64,000 bases of DNA from Platanthera guangdongensis. Its lineage: Eukaryota > Streptophyta > Magnoliopsida > Asparagales > Orchidaceae. The notes under the pieces were generated by a model, which had not been told where the DNA came from, ran no database searches, and saw only the letters and a list, made by a program, of their open reading frames with translations. Positions 1 through 9,490 of this stretch are shown piece by piece (position 1 is the stretch's first letter; each line of letters opens with the position of its first letter). Location of the stretch: assembly GCA_039583875.1 (NCBI GenBank), contig CM077157.1, forward strand, positions 77,686,346 to 77,750,345. Reading direction: 5' to 3'. The position numbers and the translations under genes were made by a program.

Positions 1-446
1 ACGCGTCGACAGAGTCAAACACGCCACAATCCGCCCCGCGCTCGACGATCGTCGAACCAAGATCGTCGACCGCTGCCAGATCGTCGAACGGAGATCTCTG
101 GCAAAATCATCGAACGCAGCCAGATCGTCGAACGAAAATCTCTGGCCAAATCATCGAACGCAGCCAGATCGTTGAACGGAGATCGCTGGCCCGATCGTCG
201 AACCCACGGCCCGATCGTCGAACCCACGACCCGATCGTCGAACTACACTTGACACACCCTTGGACACGCCCGTTTCCAGGGCTGTGTTTGCTGCTCGACG
301 ATCGTCGAACCCAATTTCGTCGACCTCTAGGCCAAATCGTCGAACCCAACACGACACGCCCTGGGACACGACCGTGTGCCTCCTGCCAAATTCCAAATTT
401 GGCCCGGAACGCCTCCCGTCGCTCTTTTTAGTTTCGGGGCGTTACA
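1..446 (-). repeat. Partial 3' LTR of element E
   Basis: The sequence matches the inner part of the B LTRs (from about 25198 and 32225) and ends in GTTACA at 446, the complement of an LTR start TGTAAC. It contains about ten copies or near copies of the phrase GATCGTCGAAC between 40 and 345, plus CACGCCC-type phrases. The outer part of the LTR lies outside the window. Confidence 0.85.
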
Positions 447-460
447 ACTCTCTCCATCTT
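447..460 (-). other. Polypurine tract of E
   Basis: On the minus strand an AAGATGGAGAGAGT purine run directly precedes the LTR start TGTAAC. This is the expected site of plus-strand priming in an LTR retrotransposon. The same run is present in B at 25654-25667. Confidence 0.7.
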
Positions 461-499
461 AAGAGAATTTCTCCCACGAAATTTCATAAATGAAAGATA

Positions 500-1800
500 A
501 GCACAAAACTAAAATTGTACTTGAGCGGAACAACTCCGGGTACTCGTCAAGCATAGTCTGCTCTCGCTCCCAAGAGAGCTCCTCTCCACCACAATTGTCT
601 CATCGGACCTTGACCTTCATGATCTCTTTATTGCATAGCCGCTTGACTTCTGAGTCTTCAATACACACGGGCTTGACCTTTGTCGTCAACCCACTATCAA
701 TCGGCACTTGATCGACCACGATCACTTGCGTAGGCTCTTGCACCGTCTTCCGTAGCACCGATATATGGAATACATCATGTAGACCACTGAGCTCCACTGA
801 TAGCTTCAACCGATAGGCTGCTTCACCAACCCGCTCCAGAACCTCAAATGGCCCAAGGTACCTCAGGCTTAGCTTTTTCAATCGTCGCACCCGCGAGACA
901 CCCTTGAACGGCTTGATCTTCAAGTACACCCAATCGCCCACAACGAACTCCACATTCCTGTGCTTGGCATTATAGTACTTCGCCTGACGGTCATGAGCGA
1001 TTAGCAACCTCTCCCGAATGGTTCACACCAATGAAGTAGAATCCTCCACCTCTTGACGCTTGTACAACTTTGACTCACCCGTTTCCAACCAGGACAACAA
1101 CCTGCGACATCTTCTACCATAAAGGGCCTCGAAGGGCGCCATTTGAATACTTGTCTGGTAGCTATTATTGTACGCAAATTCCACCAAATAAAGATGGTCT
1201 TTCCATTGCTTTCCAAAGTCCAAGACACACATGCGGAGCATGTCTTCCATAGTTCTATTGACCCTCTCGGTCTGCCCATCCGTCTGCGGATGGAAGCCTA
1301 TGCTAAAACTCAGCTTCGCTCCCAACATTTGCTGCACAAGCCTCCAATCATTGGACGTGAACCACCCATCTCGGTCAATCACGATGCTCCGGGGCACACC
1401 ATGAAGCCGCACAATATTGTCTACATACAACTTTGCCAATTTCTCAACCGGATCATCCTTCCTTTGCAGAATGAAATGCGACACCTTCTTTAAACGATCT
1501 ACGACCACCCAAATGGAGTCGTTCCCTTTTTCGACCTTGGCAACCCATGCACAAAGTCTATAGTAATGTCATCGAACTTCCACTTCAAAATAGGCAAGGA
1601 TTTCAAGAATCCTCCCGGCTTTTGGCACTCTGCCTTCACCAAGGCACAAGTTTGGCACTTCGCCACGTACAACGCCACATCCTTTTTCAGTCCTGGCCAC
1701 CAGAACAATTTCTTAACATTGAGTTACATCTTCGTCCTCCCCGGGTGAATCGAGTACTTGGTATGGTGCGCCTCGTACAATAATTCCACCCGGAAACTGC
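500..1800 (-). pseudogene. E integrase (degenerate)
   Basis: Minus-strand frames 1499-1708, 1023-1508 and 600-1007 together cover a gypsy integrase. The zinc-binding C-x2-C (CQTCALVKAE) is followed by the catalytic core (FVHGLP; a DRDG segment; HPQTDGQTERVN) and then the GPY/F region (LRYLGPFEVLERVG) with a chromovirus-type tail after LHDVFHISVLRK. Frame changes near 1500 and 1010 break the reading frame. The first catalytic Asp is kept (IDFVHGLP). Integrase would insert the cDNA into host chromatin; this copy cannot make a full enzyme. Confidence 0.85.
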
Positions 1801-2865
1801 CCACGCTTGGGACGCAAGGACGACCGTCTTTCCAAAGCAATCCATCCATAACTTCATATTGGGAATTTGACTCATCCAGAGCCTCTATCATGAGTTGCTT
1901 CATGTGGCCATCCAAATCCAAAGCCTGTCGAATCTGATCAGCCAGGTCATATTGAACTTCAATCCAATTCAAGAGTGCTTCAGCACTTGACTGCTTGTCT
2001 ACGCAAGAAATCTCCAACGCCTCTAACTCCCGAACCAACCGCTCGTCATAAACCGACAGCGAATTGGCTTGAGCTGGGGCCCGATGACTCAATGCGTCCG
2101 CAACCGCATTACCTTTACCAGCCACGTAGTGGATCTTGAATATATAGTCCCCTAGGAACTCCATCCATCTACGCTGCCGCATGTTCAGGTCTTTCTGATC
2201 AATCAAATACTTCAGGCTCTTGTGATCGGTGTAGATATCAATCTTCACACCGTACAAATAATGCCTGCACAGCTTCAAGGCAAAAATTACGGCCGCTAAC
2301 TCCAAGTCATGGACCGGATAGTTCCTCTGGTGCACCTTCAGCTGTCTCGATCCATATGCTATAACGCTTCCATGCTGTAACAGCACACAACCCAAACCAC
2401 TGCCCGAAGCATCGCTATAAATCTCATAACCTTCAGTCCCACTCGACAAACTCAGCACAGGCGCCTTGGTCAACCGAAATTTCAACTCCTCAAAAGCTCG
2501 CGCGCACTCCGGCGTCCAAACAAACTTCTGCTCCTTCCTCGTCAAAGTAGTGAGAGGTAACGCTATCCGCAAGAAGTTCTCTACAAAGCGCCTATAATAG
2601 CCGACAAGCCCCAAAAAGCTCCGGACTTCCGCTACCATAGAAAGCTTAGGCCACTCCCGTATCGCAACAATCTTCATCGGATCCACTGCAATACCTTCCC
2701 CACTCACTATATGACCGAGGAACCCCACTGAGGACAACCAAAACTCGCACTTCGAGAACTTGGCGTACAATTATTTCCTCCTTAGCATCTCCAAAACCAA
2801 ATGAAGATGCCTGAAGTAATCTTCCTCAGTCTGCTAGTACACCAAAATATCATCGATGAAGACGA
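1724..2865 (-). pseudogene. E RT thumb and RNase H (degenerate)
   Basis: A frame of 348 codons (1724-2770) begins in the RT connection ([20 protein letters not shown]) and runs through RNase H ([52 protein letters not shown]) to the integrase HH motif ([10 protein letters not shown]). Between 2770 and 2866 the RT active-site segment FIDDIL is still readable at 2846-2860, followed at once by a TAG. Active-site residues are therefore present, but a stop and a frame break separate the two halves of RT. Confidence 0.85.
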
Positions 2866-3872
2866 TCACAAAATGTCCAAGTACTCCCTGAAGGTCCTGT
2901 TCATCAAATCCATGAACACTGACGGCGCATTAGTAAGCCCAAACGGCATGACCGTAAACTCGTAATGCCCGTATCTCGTACTGAACGCTATCTTCGGGAT
3001 ATCACTCTCCCTTATTCGCAACTGATAGTATAAGAACTTGAGGTCCAAATTTGAGTATATCGTCGACCCGACTAACTGATCGAATAGATCATCAATCCGG
3101 GGGATCAGGTACTTGTTCTTTTCTGTCAACTTGTTGAGCTCCAGATAATCAATACATAGCCTCAAGCTTTCGTCCTTCTTCTTAACAAAGAGGACCGGCG
3201 CGCTCCAAGGAGAAGAACTTGGACGCACATACCCTTGCTCCAACAACTCTTGCAGTTGAACCTTCAGCTCCGCCATTTCCTTAGGAGAGCGTGACACAGG
3301 CTTTGCACCTGGTACGAGCTCTATCATAAAATCTATCTCCCGCTGCGGCGGGTCTCCAGGAAGATCGCTAGGGAACACATCAGGGTACTCTGATACCACT
3401 GAAATACTGTCCAATGCGGTCTTAGGCTTTGCAACCTCCACTAGTGTAAAGAACAGTTCTGCACCGGCACGAACTGCCTTAACCACCTGAAGAGCAGACA
3501 TCAACGTCTTGCTCGACCCCTTCAAGCCAGTGAAAGTCGTCTCACGACCTGCTCCCAGCTTGACTTCCTTGCTACCACAATGAATATAAGCTCGCTGCTC
3601 CGAGAGCCAGTCCATGCCAAATATAACGTCGAATTCCACTAGAGGCAATAACGACGCTTGAAAATGGAACTCCTGGCTCCCAATTCGAATCTTCACGCCA
3701 CAGATTCTAACCGCGCGCATCGAACACCCATTGGGCAACAACACATCCAACTTGTCCTTCGCCATCGAAGAAGGTACTCCGATGCATGGTATGAATTCTT
3801 CGGACAAAAGGGATTGTGAAGCTCCTGTATCGAAGTGTGCTCTTGCCAGAATTTCACAAATCAAAACAAATC
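2866..3872 (-). pseudogene. E protease and N-terminal RT
   Basis: The frame contains an aspartic protease (FDTGAS near 3817-3834, later [11 protein letters not shown]) followed by RT fingers and palm ([50 protein letters not shown]). It is in the same phase as gag upstream and is separated from it by the 78-bp intron candidate at 3873-3950. I place the start of this exon at 3872. Protease would mature the polyprotein inside the particle and RT copies the RNA. The two residues usually lying between SRSP and KEMAELK are deleted relative to F. Confidence 0.85.
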
Positions 3873-3950
3873 CTACACAAGCAGTGGTAAAGTAACATGT
3901 GCATAACAAGTATTTAAAGAAATTTAACTTGCTACAATTTTAAATTTTAC
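3873..3950 (-). other. Candidate spliceosomal intron between gag and protease of E
   Basis: On the minus strand the junction reads ACAG|GTAAAA at the 5' side and CTTGTGTAG|GATTTG at the 3' side. The 78-bp segment is AT-rich and has an in-frame TAA four codons in. Removing it joins gag to the protease in phase. B and F have candidates of exactly the same length in exactly the same place (29095-29172 and 7873-7950). Seen directly: the splice-site dinucleotides, length, stop and phase. Inferred: that it is spliced. Confidence 0.65.
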
Positions 3951-5042
3951 CTGTCACCACGTCTGCCTGTTTGATGGCCTCTTGTTGGCCAAGATTATAA
4001 ACCCTCAGTTGGGCCGGAGCATAATGGGATGCAGTTGACTCCACCGCCTTGCCCTTCTCTTCATAAGTCGCTCCCGGCTTCCTTTCGGACTTGGGAAATC
4101 CGCTCCAGCAATCGCGGGCAAAGTGCCCCAACTTTCCACAAGTAAAGCATGCACCCGGGGTACGACCCGTAGTCTCCCCAGAAGCAGCAGAAGAGGGGGC
4201 TGGACCCGAAGTCCTAGCTTTTTTGTAGAACCTTCGATAGCCGGACTTAGAAGTACTCGGCACCTTGAACTCAAACTTCTTGTCACCAATGCTTTTCTTT
4301 GCCTGTATATTCTTCATGTCCTTCTCCAAGGTCCGGGCCATGTAGACCAAGGTCAAGAAACCCTACGTCATCGGCCCCGAGAGTAGTAGCCTCAAATCAT
4401 CACTCAACCCTTCATAGAATCGATTCATCTTGCTCTCCTCATCCGCGATGGTGGAGCTAGCATAACGACTCAATCGAGTAAACTCGTGGAGATATTCATC
4501 CACGCTACTCTCTCCTTGAACCAACTTCATGATCTCGTTCTCCATCAAAATCCTCTGAGTAGAAGGGAGGTACCTTGCTAAGAACTGTCCCGAGAACACT
4601 TCCATCGGGACGTCTGTGAGTTTCCTACCTCTTAAATGATGAAGCTCCAAGCCTTCCCACCACAATCTCTCTTCACCGTCCAGAAGGAACGTAGCAATAG
4701 TTGTCATTTGCCATTCTTCCATCTCCGTTGCTGTCAAGACTCTCTTCATATGGGAGAGCCAGTCTTCAGCTTGAGATGGGTTTCCCAACCCCGAGAATAC
4801 CGGAGGATTAAAGCTTATGACATGTTTGAGCTGTCTCTCGGTTGCCCTCCTCGGCACCACCATTTCCTCTACTACCTATTCCACCCTTCTCTGCTCAGCC
4901 GCTTGCAGTGGTTCCTGCTCCATCGTAGGAGCGGGCTGCTGCACCTGCCTTGTAGGCTGCTCACTGTTCATTGCAAACACTGCTTCAGCCACCAGTCGAA
5001 TGGTTTCGGCCGAAGGATGTGTTGCAGGAGCATCATTTGGTA
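3951..5042 (-). pseudogene. E gag with CCHC zinc knuckle
   Basis: One phase runs through the whole region with two nonsense codons (about 4360 and 4866). It contains a retrotransposon gag domain (NPSQAEDWLSHMKRVL; LWWEGLELHHLRG; GESSVDEYLHEFTRLSRYA), a basic linker and a CCHC knuckle CFTCGKLGHFARDC at 4108-4149. Gag forms the particle and the knuckle binds RNA. The N-terminus is lost at the junction with F: codons for PNDAPATHPSAETIRL are followed outward by F integrase tail codons. Confidence 0.85.
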
Positions 5043-5048
5043 CTTCAA
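5038..5048. other. Chimeric junction between E gag and F integrase
   Basis: To the left the sequence follows B-type gag (compare 30255-30270) up to CATTTGGT. To the right it follows the integrase tail of the family (compare 25860 onward) from CTTCAATGCGTAC. The E 5' LTR and leader and the F 3' LTR are both absent between the two. This points to a deletion or illegitimate recombination between neighbouring elements. Confidence 0.75.
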
Positions 5049-6240
5049 TGCGTACTGGTTTGACCTTTGCCGTCAACCCATAATTAACTGGCACTTGATC
5101 GACCGCAACGACCTGTGAAGGCTCCTGCACCGCCTTCCGCAACACCTATATATGGAACACATCGTGTAGCCCACTCAACTCCACTATCATATTCAATCGA
5201 TATGCTGCTTCACCAACCCGCTCCAGAATTTCAAACGGTCCAAGGTATCTCGGACTCAACTTCTTCAAGTGTCGAACTCGCGAGACACCCTTGAACGGCT
5301 TGATTTTCCAATACACCCAGTCGCCAATACCGAACTCCACGTTCCTATGTTTGGCGTTATAGTATTTTGCCTACCTGACTTGAGCGATCTTCAACCATTC
5401 CTGGACTATACTTATCATTGAAGTGGCGTATTCCACCGCTTGACATTTGAATAACTTTGACTCGCCTGTCTCCAACCAAGACAACATCATGCGACACTTT
5501 ATCCCATACAAGGCCTCGAAAGGCGCCATTCTAATACTCGCTTGATAGTTGTTGTTATATGCAAACTCCACCAAGTACAGGTGATCTTCCCACTGCTATC
5601 TGAAATCCAGGACACATATGCAAAGCATGTCCTCCATCGTCTTGTTGACCCTTTCGGTCTTACCATCCGTCTGTGGATGAAAGGCTGTGCTGAAACTCAA
5701 CTTAGTTCCCAACATACTATGCACCAGCCTCCAGACATTCGAAGTGAAGCGTCCATCTCGGTCACTAACAATACTACGGGGCACACCATGCAATCGATCA
5801 ATATTATCCACATAGAGTTTGGCTAACGTTTCCACCAGATCTTCCTTCCTGTTCGGGATGAAGTGCGACATTTTTGTCAATCTATCTACGACCACCCAGA
5901 TGGCGTTGTTTCCCCTCTGTAACTTTGGCAAACCATGCATAAAATCCATAGAAATGTCGTCGAACTTCCACTCCTGGATAGGCAAGGACTTCAAGAAACC
6001 TCCGGGCTTCTGGCACTCTGCCTTCACCAAGGCACATGTTTGGCACTTGACCACATAAAGTGCTACATCCTTCATTAATCCTGGCCACCAGAACAACTTC
6101 TTCATGTCTTTATGCATCTTCGTGCTCCCCGGGTGGATTGAGTACTTGGTATGATAGCCTCGTACATCAACTCCTCCCGAAGATTATCCGCACTAGGGAT
6201 GCATAGATGACCTTCCTCCATAGCAGTCCATCCTCAACAA
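5043..6240 (-). pseudogene. F integrase (degenerate)
   Basis: Frames 5596-6117, 5371-5574 and 5043-5340 give the zinc-binding C-x2-C (CQTCALVKAE), a core with [18 protein letters not shown] and HPQTDGKTERVN, a segment with a YNNNYQASI motif, and the GPY/F region (LSPRYLGPFEILERVG) ending LHDVFHI. There is a TAG inside the tail near 5148 and frame breaks near 5350 and 5590. The three acidic catalytic positions appear intact, but the protein cannot be made as one chain. Confidence 0.85.
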
Positions 6241-6630
6241 CAAATTGGGAATTTTACCAATCCAAAGATTCATCTAAGATCTGCTTCATGCTGCTATCCT
6301 GAACCAAAGCCCGCCGAACCCTATCAGCTAGGTCATACTGCACCTCTGTCCAATACAATTTCTCCTCGGCACTAGTCTGCTTGTCGATGCAGGACATCTC
6401 TAATGCCTCCAAATCACGGACCAAACTCTCATCATGTACCGACAACCAGCTGGCCTGCATAGGAGCCATGCGACTCAATGCGTCCGCCACTCAATTTCCT
6501 TTCCCAGGCACATAATGTATCTCGAAGGTGTAGTCCCGTAGGAACTCCATCCACCTCCACTGCCTCATGTTCAGGTCCTTCTAATCTAACAAGTACTTCA
6601 GGCTCTTATGATCAGTGTAGACAATACAGG
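6241..6630 (-). pseudogene. F RNase H remnant
   Basis: A recognisable C-terminal RNase H and linker region reads ADALSRM, then SVHDESLVRDLEALE. Upstream the KSLKYL-type segment is present, but the sequence then jumps directly to the RT connection (REWP). Compared with E this leaves out roughly 400 bp holding the RNase H N-terminal half and the RT connection. Confidence 0.75.
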
Positions 6631-7558
6631 CCACTCCCGTATCACCATTATCTTCGCCGGATCCACCGTTATCCCTTCACCACTAACAATATGACCAAGG
6701 AATGCTACCGAGGATAAACAAAACTCACACTTGGAGAACGTGCCATACAACTGATTCCTTCTCAATGTCTCCAACACCATATGTAGATGCTTGTAGTGAT
6801 CATCCTCACACTGCGAGTACACCAAGATATCATCGATAAACTATAACGAAACGGTCCAGGTACTCTCTGTACGTCCTGTTCATTAGATCCATAAACACAG
6901 ATGGCGCATTGGTCAACCCAAACGACATGACCGTGAACTCGTAATGCCCAAACCACGTGCTGAACGCTGTCTTTTGTATGTCGCTTTCCCTTATCCTTAA
7001 TTGGTAGTAGCCGGATTTCAGATCCTACTTCGAATATACTATTGACCCAACCAACTGATCAAACAGATCATCAATCCTTGGGATCGGGTACTTATTCTTT
7101 TCCGTAAGTTTGTTCAATTCTCGATAGTCGATGTAGAGTCGCAAGCTCCCATCCTTATTCTTAACGAAGAGGATCGGTCCCCTCCAAGGCGATGAACTTG
7201 GACGCACATACCCTTGTTCCAACAACTCTTGCAGTTGCACCTTCAACTCCGCCATCTCTCTTGGCGCTATCCGATACGGAGAGCGTGACACCGGTTTGGC
7301 ACCCGACACCAGCTCAATAGTAAAATAAATCTCCCACAGAGGAGGGGCTCCTGGGAGATCATCTGGGAACACATCAGGATACTCAGACACAACTGGAATA
7401 CTGCCCAGACTTGGCTTAGGCGTTGAAGTTTGCACTAATATGACAAACAGCTCTGCCCCAGACAAAACTGTCGCGATCACCTGAAGGGCCGACATCAAAG
7501 TCTTACTCGACCCATTCATTCCCGCAAACATAGTCTCCCGATCAGTATTCAGTCCCAA
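6598..7558 (-). pseudogene. F reverse transcriptase (broken)
   Basis: RT fingers and palm are readable in 7025-7558 ([38 protein letters not shown]). The remaining palm and thumb are scattered over other frames ([20 protein letters not shown] in 6598-6825). The FIDD region near 6830-6845 is disrupted by a frame change. It is clearly a dead RT. Confidence 0.8.
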
Positions 7559-7872
7559 CTTAACCTCCTTTCAGTTGCAATCAATGCATGCTCGCTGCTC
7601 CGAGAGCCAGTCCATTCCAAAGATTACGTCAAACTCTACTAACAGCAGTACCGACGCTCGCAAATCAAACTCCGGGTCTCCAATCCATATCTTTACCACA
7701 CAGATTCTATACGCGCGCATTGAGCACCCATTGGGCAACAACACATCCAACTTGTATTTTGCCATCGAGGAAGGGACTCCAATGCGCGATACGAATCTTT
7801 CAGACAAGAAGGAATGTGAAGCTCCCGTATCAAACAGGGCTCTCGCCGGACAATAGAAAATCAACACAAAGC
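7559..7872 (-). pseudogene. F aspartic protease
   Basis: The frame reads [18 protein letters not shown], then [14 protein letters not shown]. The DTGAS active site is intact. It lies in the same phase as gag and is separated from it by the intron candidate 7873-7950. It stops near 7571 just before the RT frame. Confidence 0.8.
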
Positions 7873-7950
7873 CTAGCACCAACATTTATAAGGTAACATA
7901 TAAAAAGGTAACAACTACATAAAGTTAAACTGCTATAATTTAACTCATAC
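7873..7950 (-). other. Candidate spliceosomal intron between gag and protease of F
   Basis: Minus-strand borders are ACAG|GTATGAGT and TGGTGCTAG|GCTTTG. The interior is diverged from E and B but the length is again exactly 78 bp. Read unspliced it contains three in-frame TAA codons. Splicing keeps the phase between gag and protease. Retention of borders and length despite interior divergence argues for selection before the copies died. Confidence 0.65.
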
Positions 7951-9270
7951 CTGTCACCACATCAGCTTGTTTTATGCCCTCTTGCAGACCAAGATTAAAT
8001 ACTCTAGGCTGGGCTGGAGCATGGTGGGACGCGGTTGACTCCACCGCCTTCCCTTTTTATTCATATGTTGCTCCAAGCTTCCTCTCAGACTTTGCACGTC
8101 CGCTCCAACAATCACGAGCAAAATGCCTCATATTTACACATTTGTAGCAAGCTCCTGGGACTCGACATGTGGTTGCCCCCATCGCACCAGACGAAGGGGC
8201 TGAGCTCGAAGTCTTCAGCTTCTTGTTCCATCTGCAAAAACCCGACTTTGCATTTGGTACTTTGAACTCTGACTTCTTATCCCCTGGGTACTTCTTCTCT
8301 TGCACTTTCTTCACGACCTTCTCCAATGACCGGGCCGAATTGGCCAAGGCTAGGAAGCCCTGCGCCTTAGGCCCTGCAAGGAGTAGCTGTAGGTCGCCAC
8401 GTAGACCATCATAAAATAGGGTTGTCTTTCACTCCTCCTCAGTAAACGTAGCACCAGCATAATGACCCAACCGTGTAAACTCGTGGAGATACTCATCCAC
8501 GCTTCTGTCTCCCTGAGTCAAACCAAGGTACTGATTCTCCATCTCAAGATTCTGAGCAGAGGATAGATATCTGGCCAAGAACAACCTTGAGAATTCCTCC
8601 ATAGGCACATCTGCAAGTTGGCTTCCCACTAAGAGGTGAACCTCCAACTCGTCCCACCACAGCCTCGCCTCACCAGCTAATAGGAAGGTCGCTATAGTGG
8701 TTTTCTACCACTCCTCAGTTAACGTGACCGTTAAGACTCTCTTTATCGTAGAGAGACAATCCTCAGCTTGAGTTGGCGTTCCAATCCCATCGGACATCGG
8801 AGGATTAAAGCTCATTACATGCTTGAGTTGCTTCTCCGTAGCTCTCCTTGGTGCTACTTGATCAACTACCACGCATTCTACCACTCCCAGCTCTGCCACC
8901 CTAATCGGTTCTTACTCATTAACAGGTGGTGTGTGGTGCATTTTCCCTGCAGGTTGGGCATTTATCATAGCAAAGACTGCTTTAGCCACCAATCTGATGG
9001 TTTCTACTGAAGGAGGTGTTGTAGGCACGTCATTCGGTGTACTAATCGGTTCTGCCACTCCCGTCTCTGCCACCCTAATCGGTTCTTGCTCATTAACAGG
9101 TGGTGCATGGTACATTTTCCCAACAAGTTGGGCATTTATCATAGAAAAGACTGCTTCAACAACCAATCTGATGGTTTCTACTGAAGGAGGTGTTGTAGGC
9201 ACGCCATTCGGTGCACTACTTTCTGCCGATCGTAGACATTCTGATTGCCCAGCACCGCTCCTAACTGCCT
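7951..9270 (-). pseudogene. F gag with CCHC-like knuckle
   Basis: Gag segments 8429-8647 (DRSVDEYLHEFTRLGHYA) and 8705-8899 (RRATEKQLKHVMSFNPPMSD; TQAEDCLSTIKRVL) and knuckle region 8057-8347 (CYKCVNMRHFARDCWSGR) belong to one gag. The knuckle keeps C-x2-C-x4-H-x4-C. Stops near 8650, 8700 and 8905 break it. The N-terminal 58 codons are duplicated in tandem. No clean ATG is visible at the expected start near 9270. Confidence 0.8.
8898..9220 (-). repeat. 174-bp in-frame tandem duplication in F gag N-terminus
   Basis: The block beginning ACCCTAATCGGTTCTT on the plus strand occurs at 8898 and again at 9072, exactly 174 bp apart. Both copies encode a TTPPSVETIRLV segment followed by an AVF-MINAQ segment. 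The copies have diverged at several sites, so the duplication is not recent. E and B have one copy. Confidence 0.85.
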
Positions 9271-9490
9271 ATAATAGCATAAAACCTTGATTTGGCGACA
9301 AACAGATTGCTAAAAGCAATCATTGGAACACTCAGGTTCCTCAAAACAAGTGTATTTTCATTCCTAAATGGACATTCATGGGCTCTTTTATGTTATAACG
9401 ATGACGCACATACATGTGCTCACCACCCCTTAAAAGAATTCGCCGACAAATTCAAATGAAGAAGACCGACACCGAGCTCTGATAACAAAT
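9271..9490 (-). other. F leader and primer binding site
   Basis: A 200-bp non-coding leader lies between gag and LTR. On the minus strand TGTTATCAGAGC at 9476-9487, three bases inside the LTR edge, differs at one position from the complement of the tRNA-iMet 3' end (TGGTATCAGAGC). Confidence 0.75.

Larger units (their letters stand above)
1..5042 (-). mobile_element. Element E: truncated Tekay/Del-like Ty3/gypsy retrotransposon
   Basis: Read on the minus strand the order is gag, zinc knuckle, protease, RT, RNase H, integrase, polypurine tract and LTR, the Ty3/gypsy order. The window starts inside the 3' LTR. The other end stops inside the gag N-terminus at about 5042, where it is joined to the integrase end of element F, so its 5' LTR and primer site are missing. 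It is very close to element B and clearly the same family. All coding parts carry stops or frameshifts, so it is a dead copy. The chromovirus Tekay/Del assignment rests on the gag and integrase C-terminal style, by recognition only. Confidence 0.9.

Noticed and set aside
4636..5118. Plus-strand 160-codon frame opposite E gag
   Set aside because: Shadow of the gag gene on the other strand.
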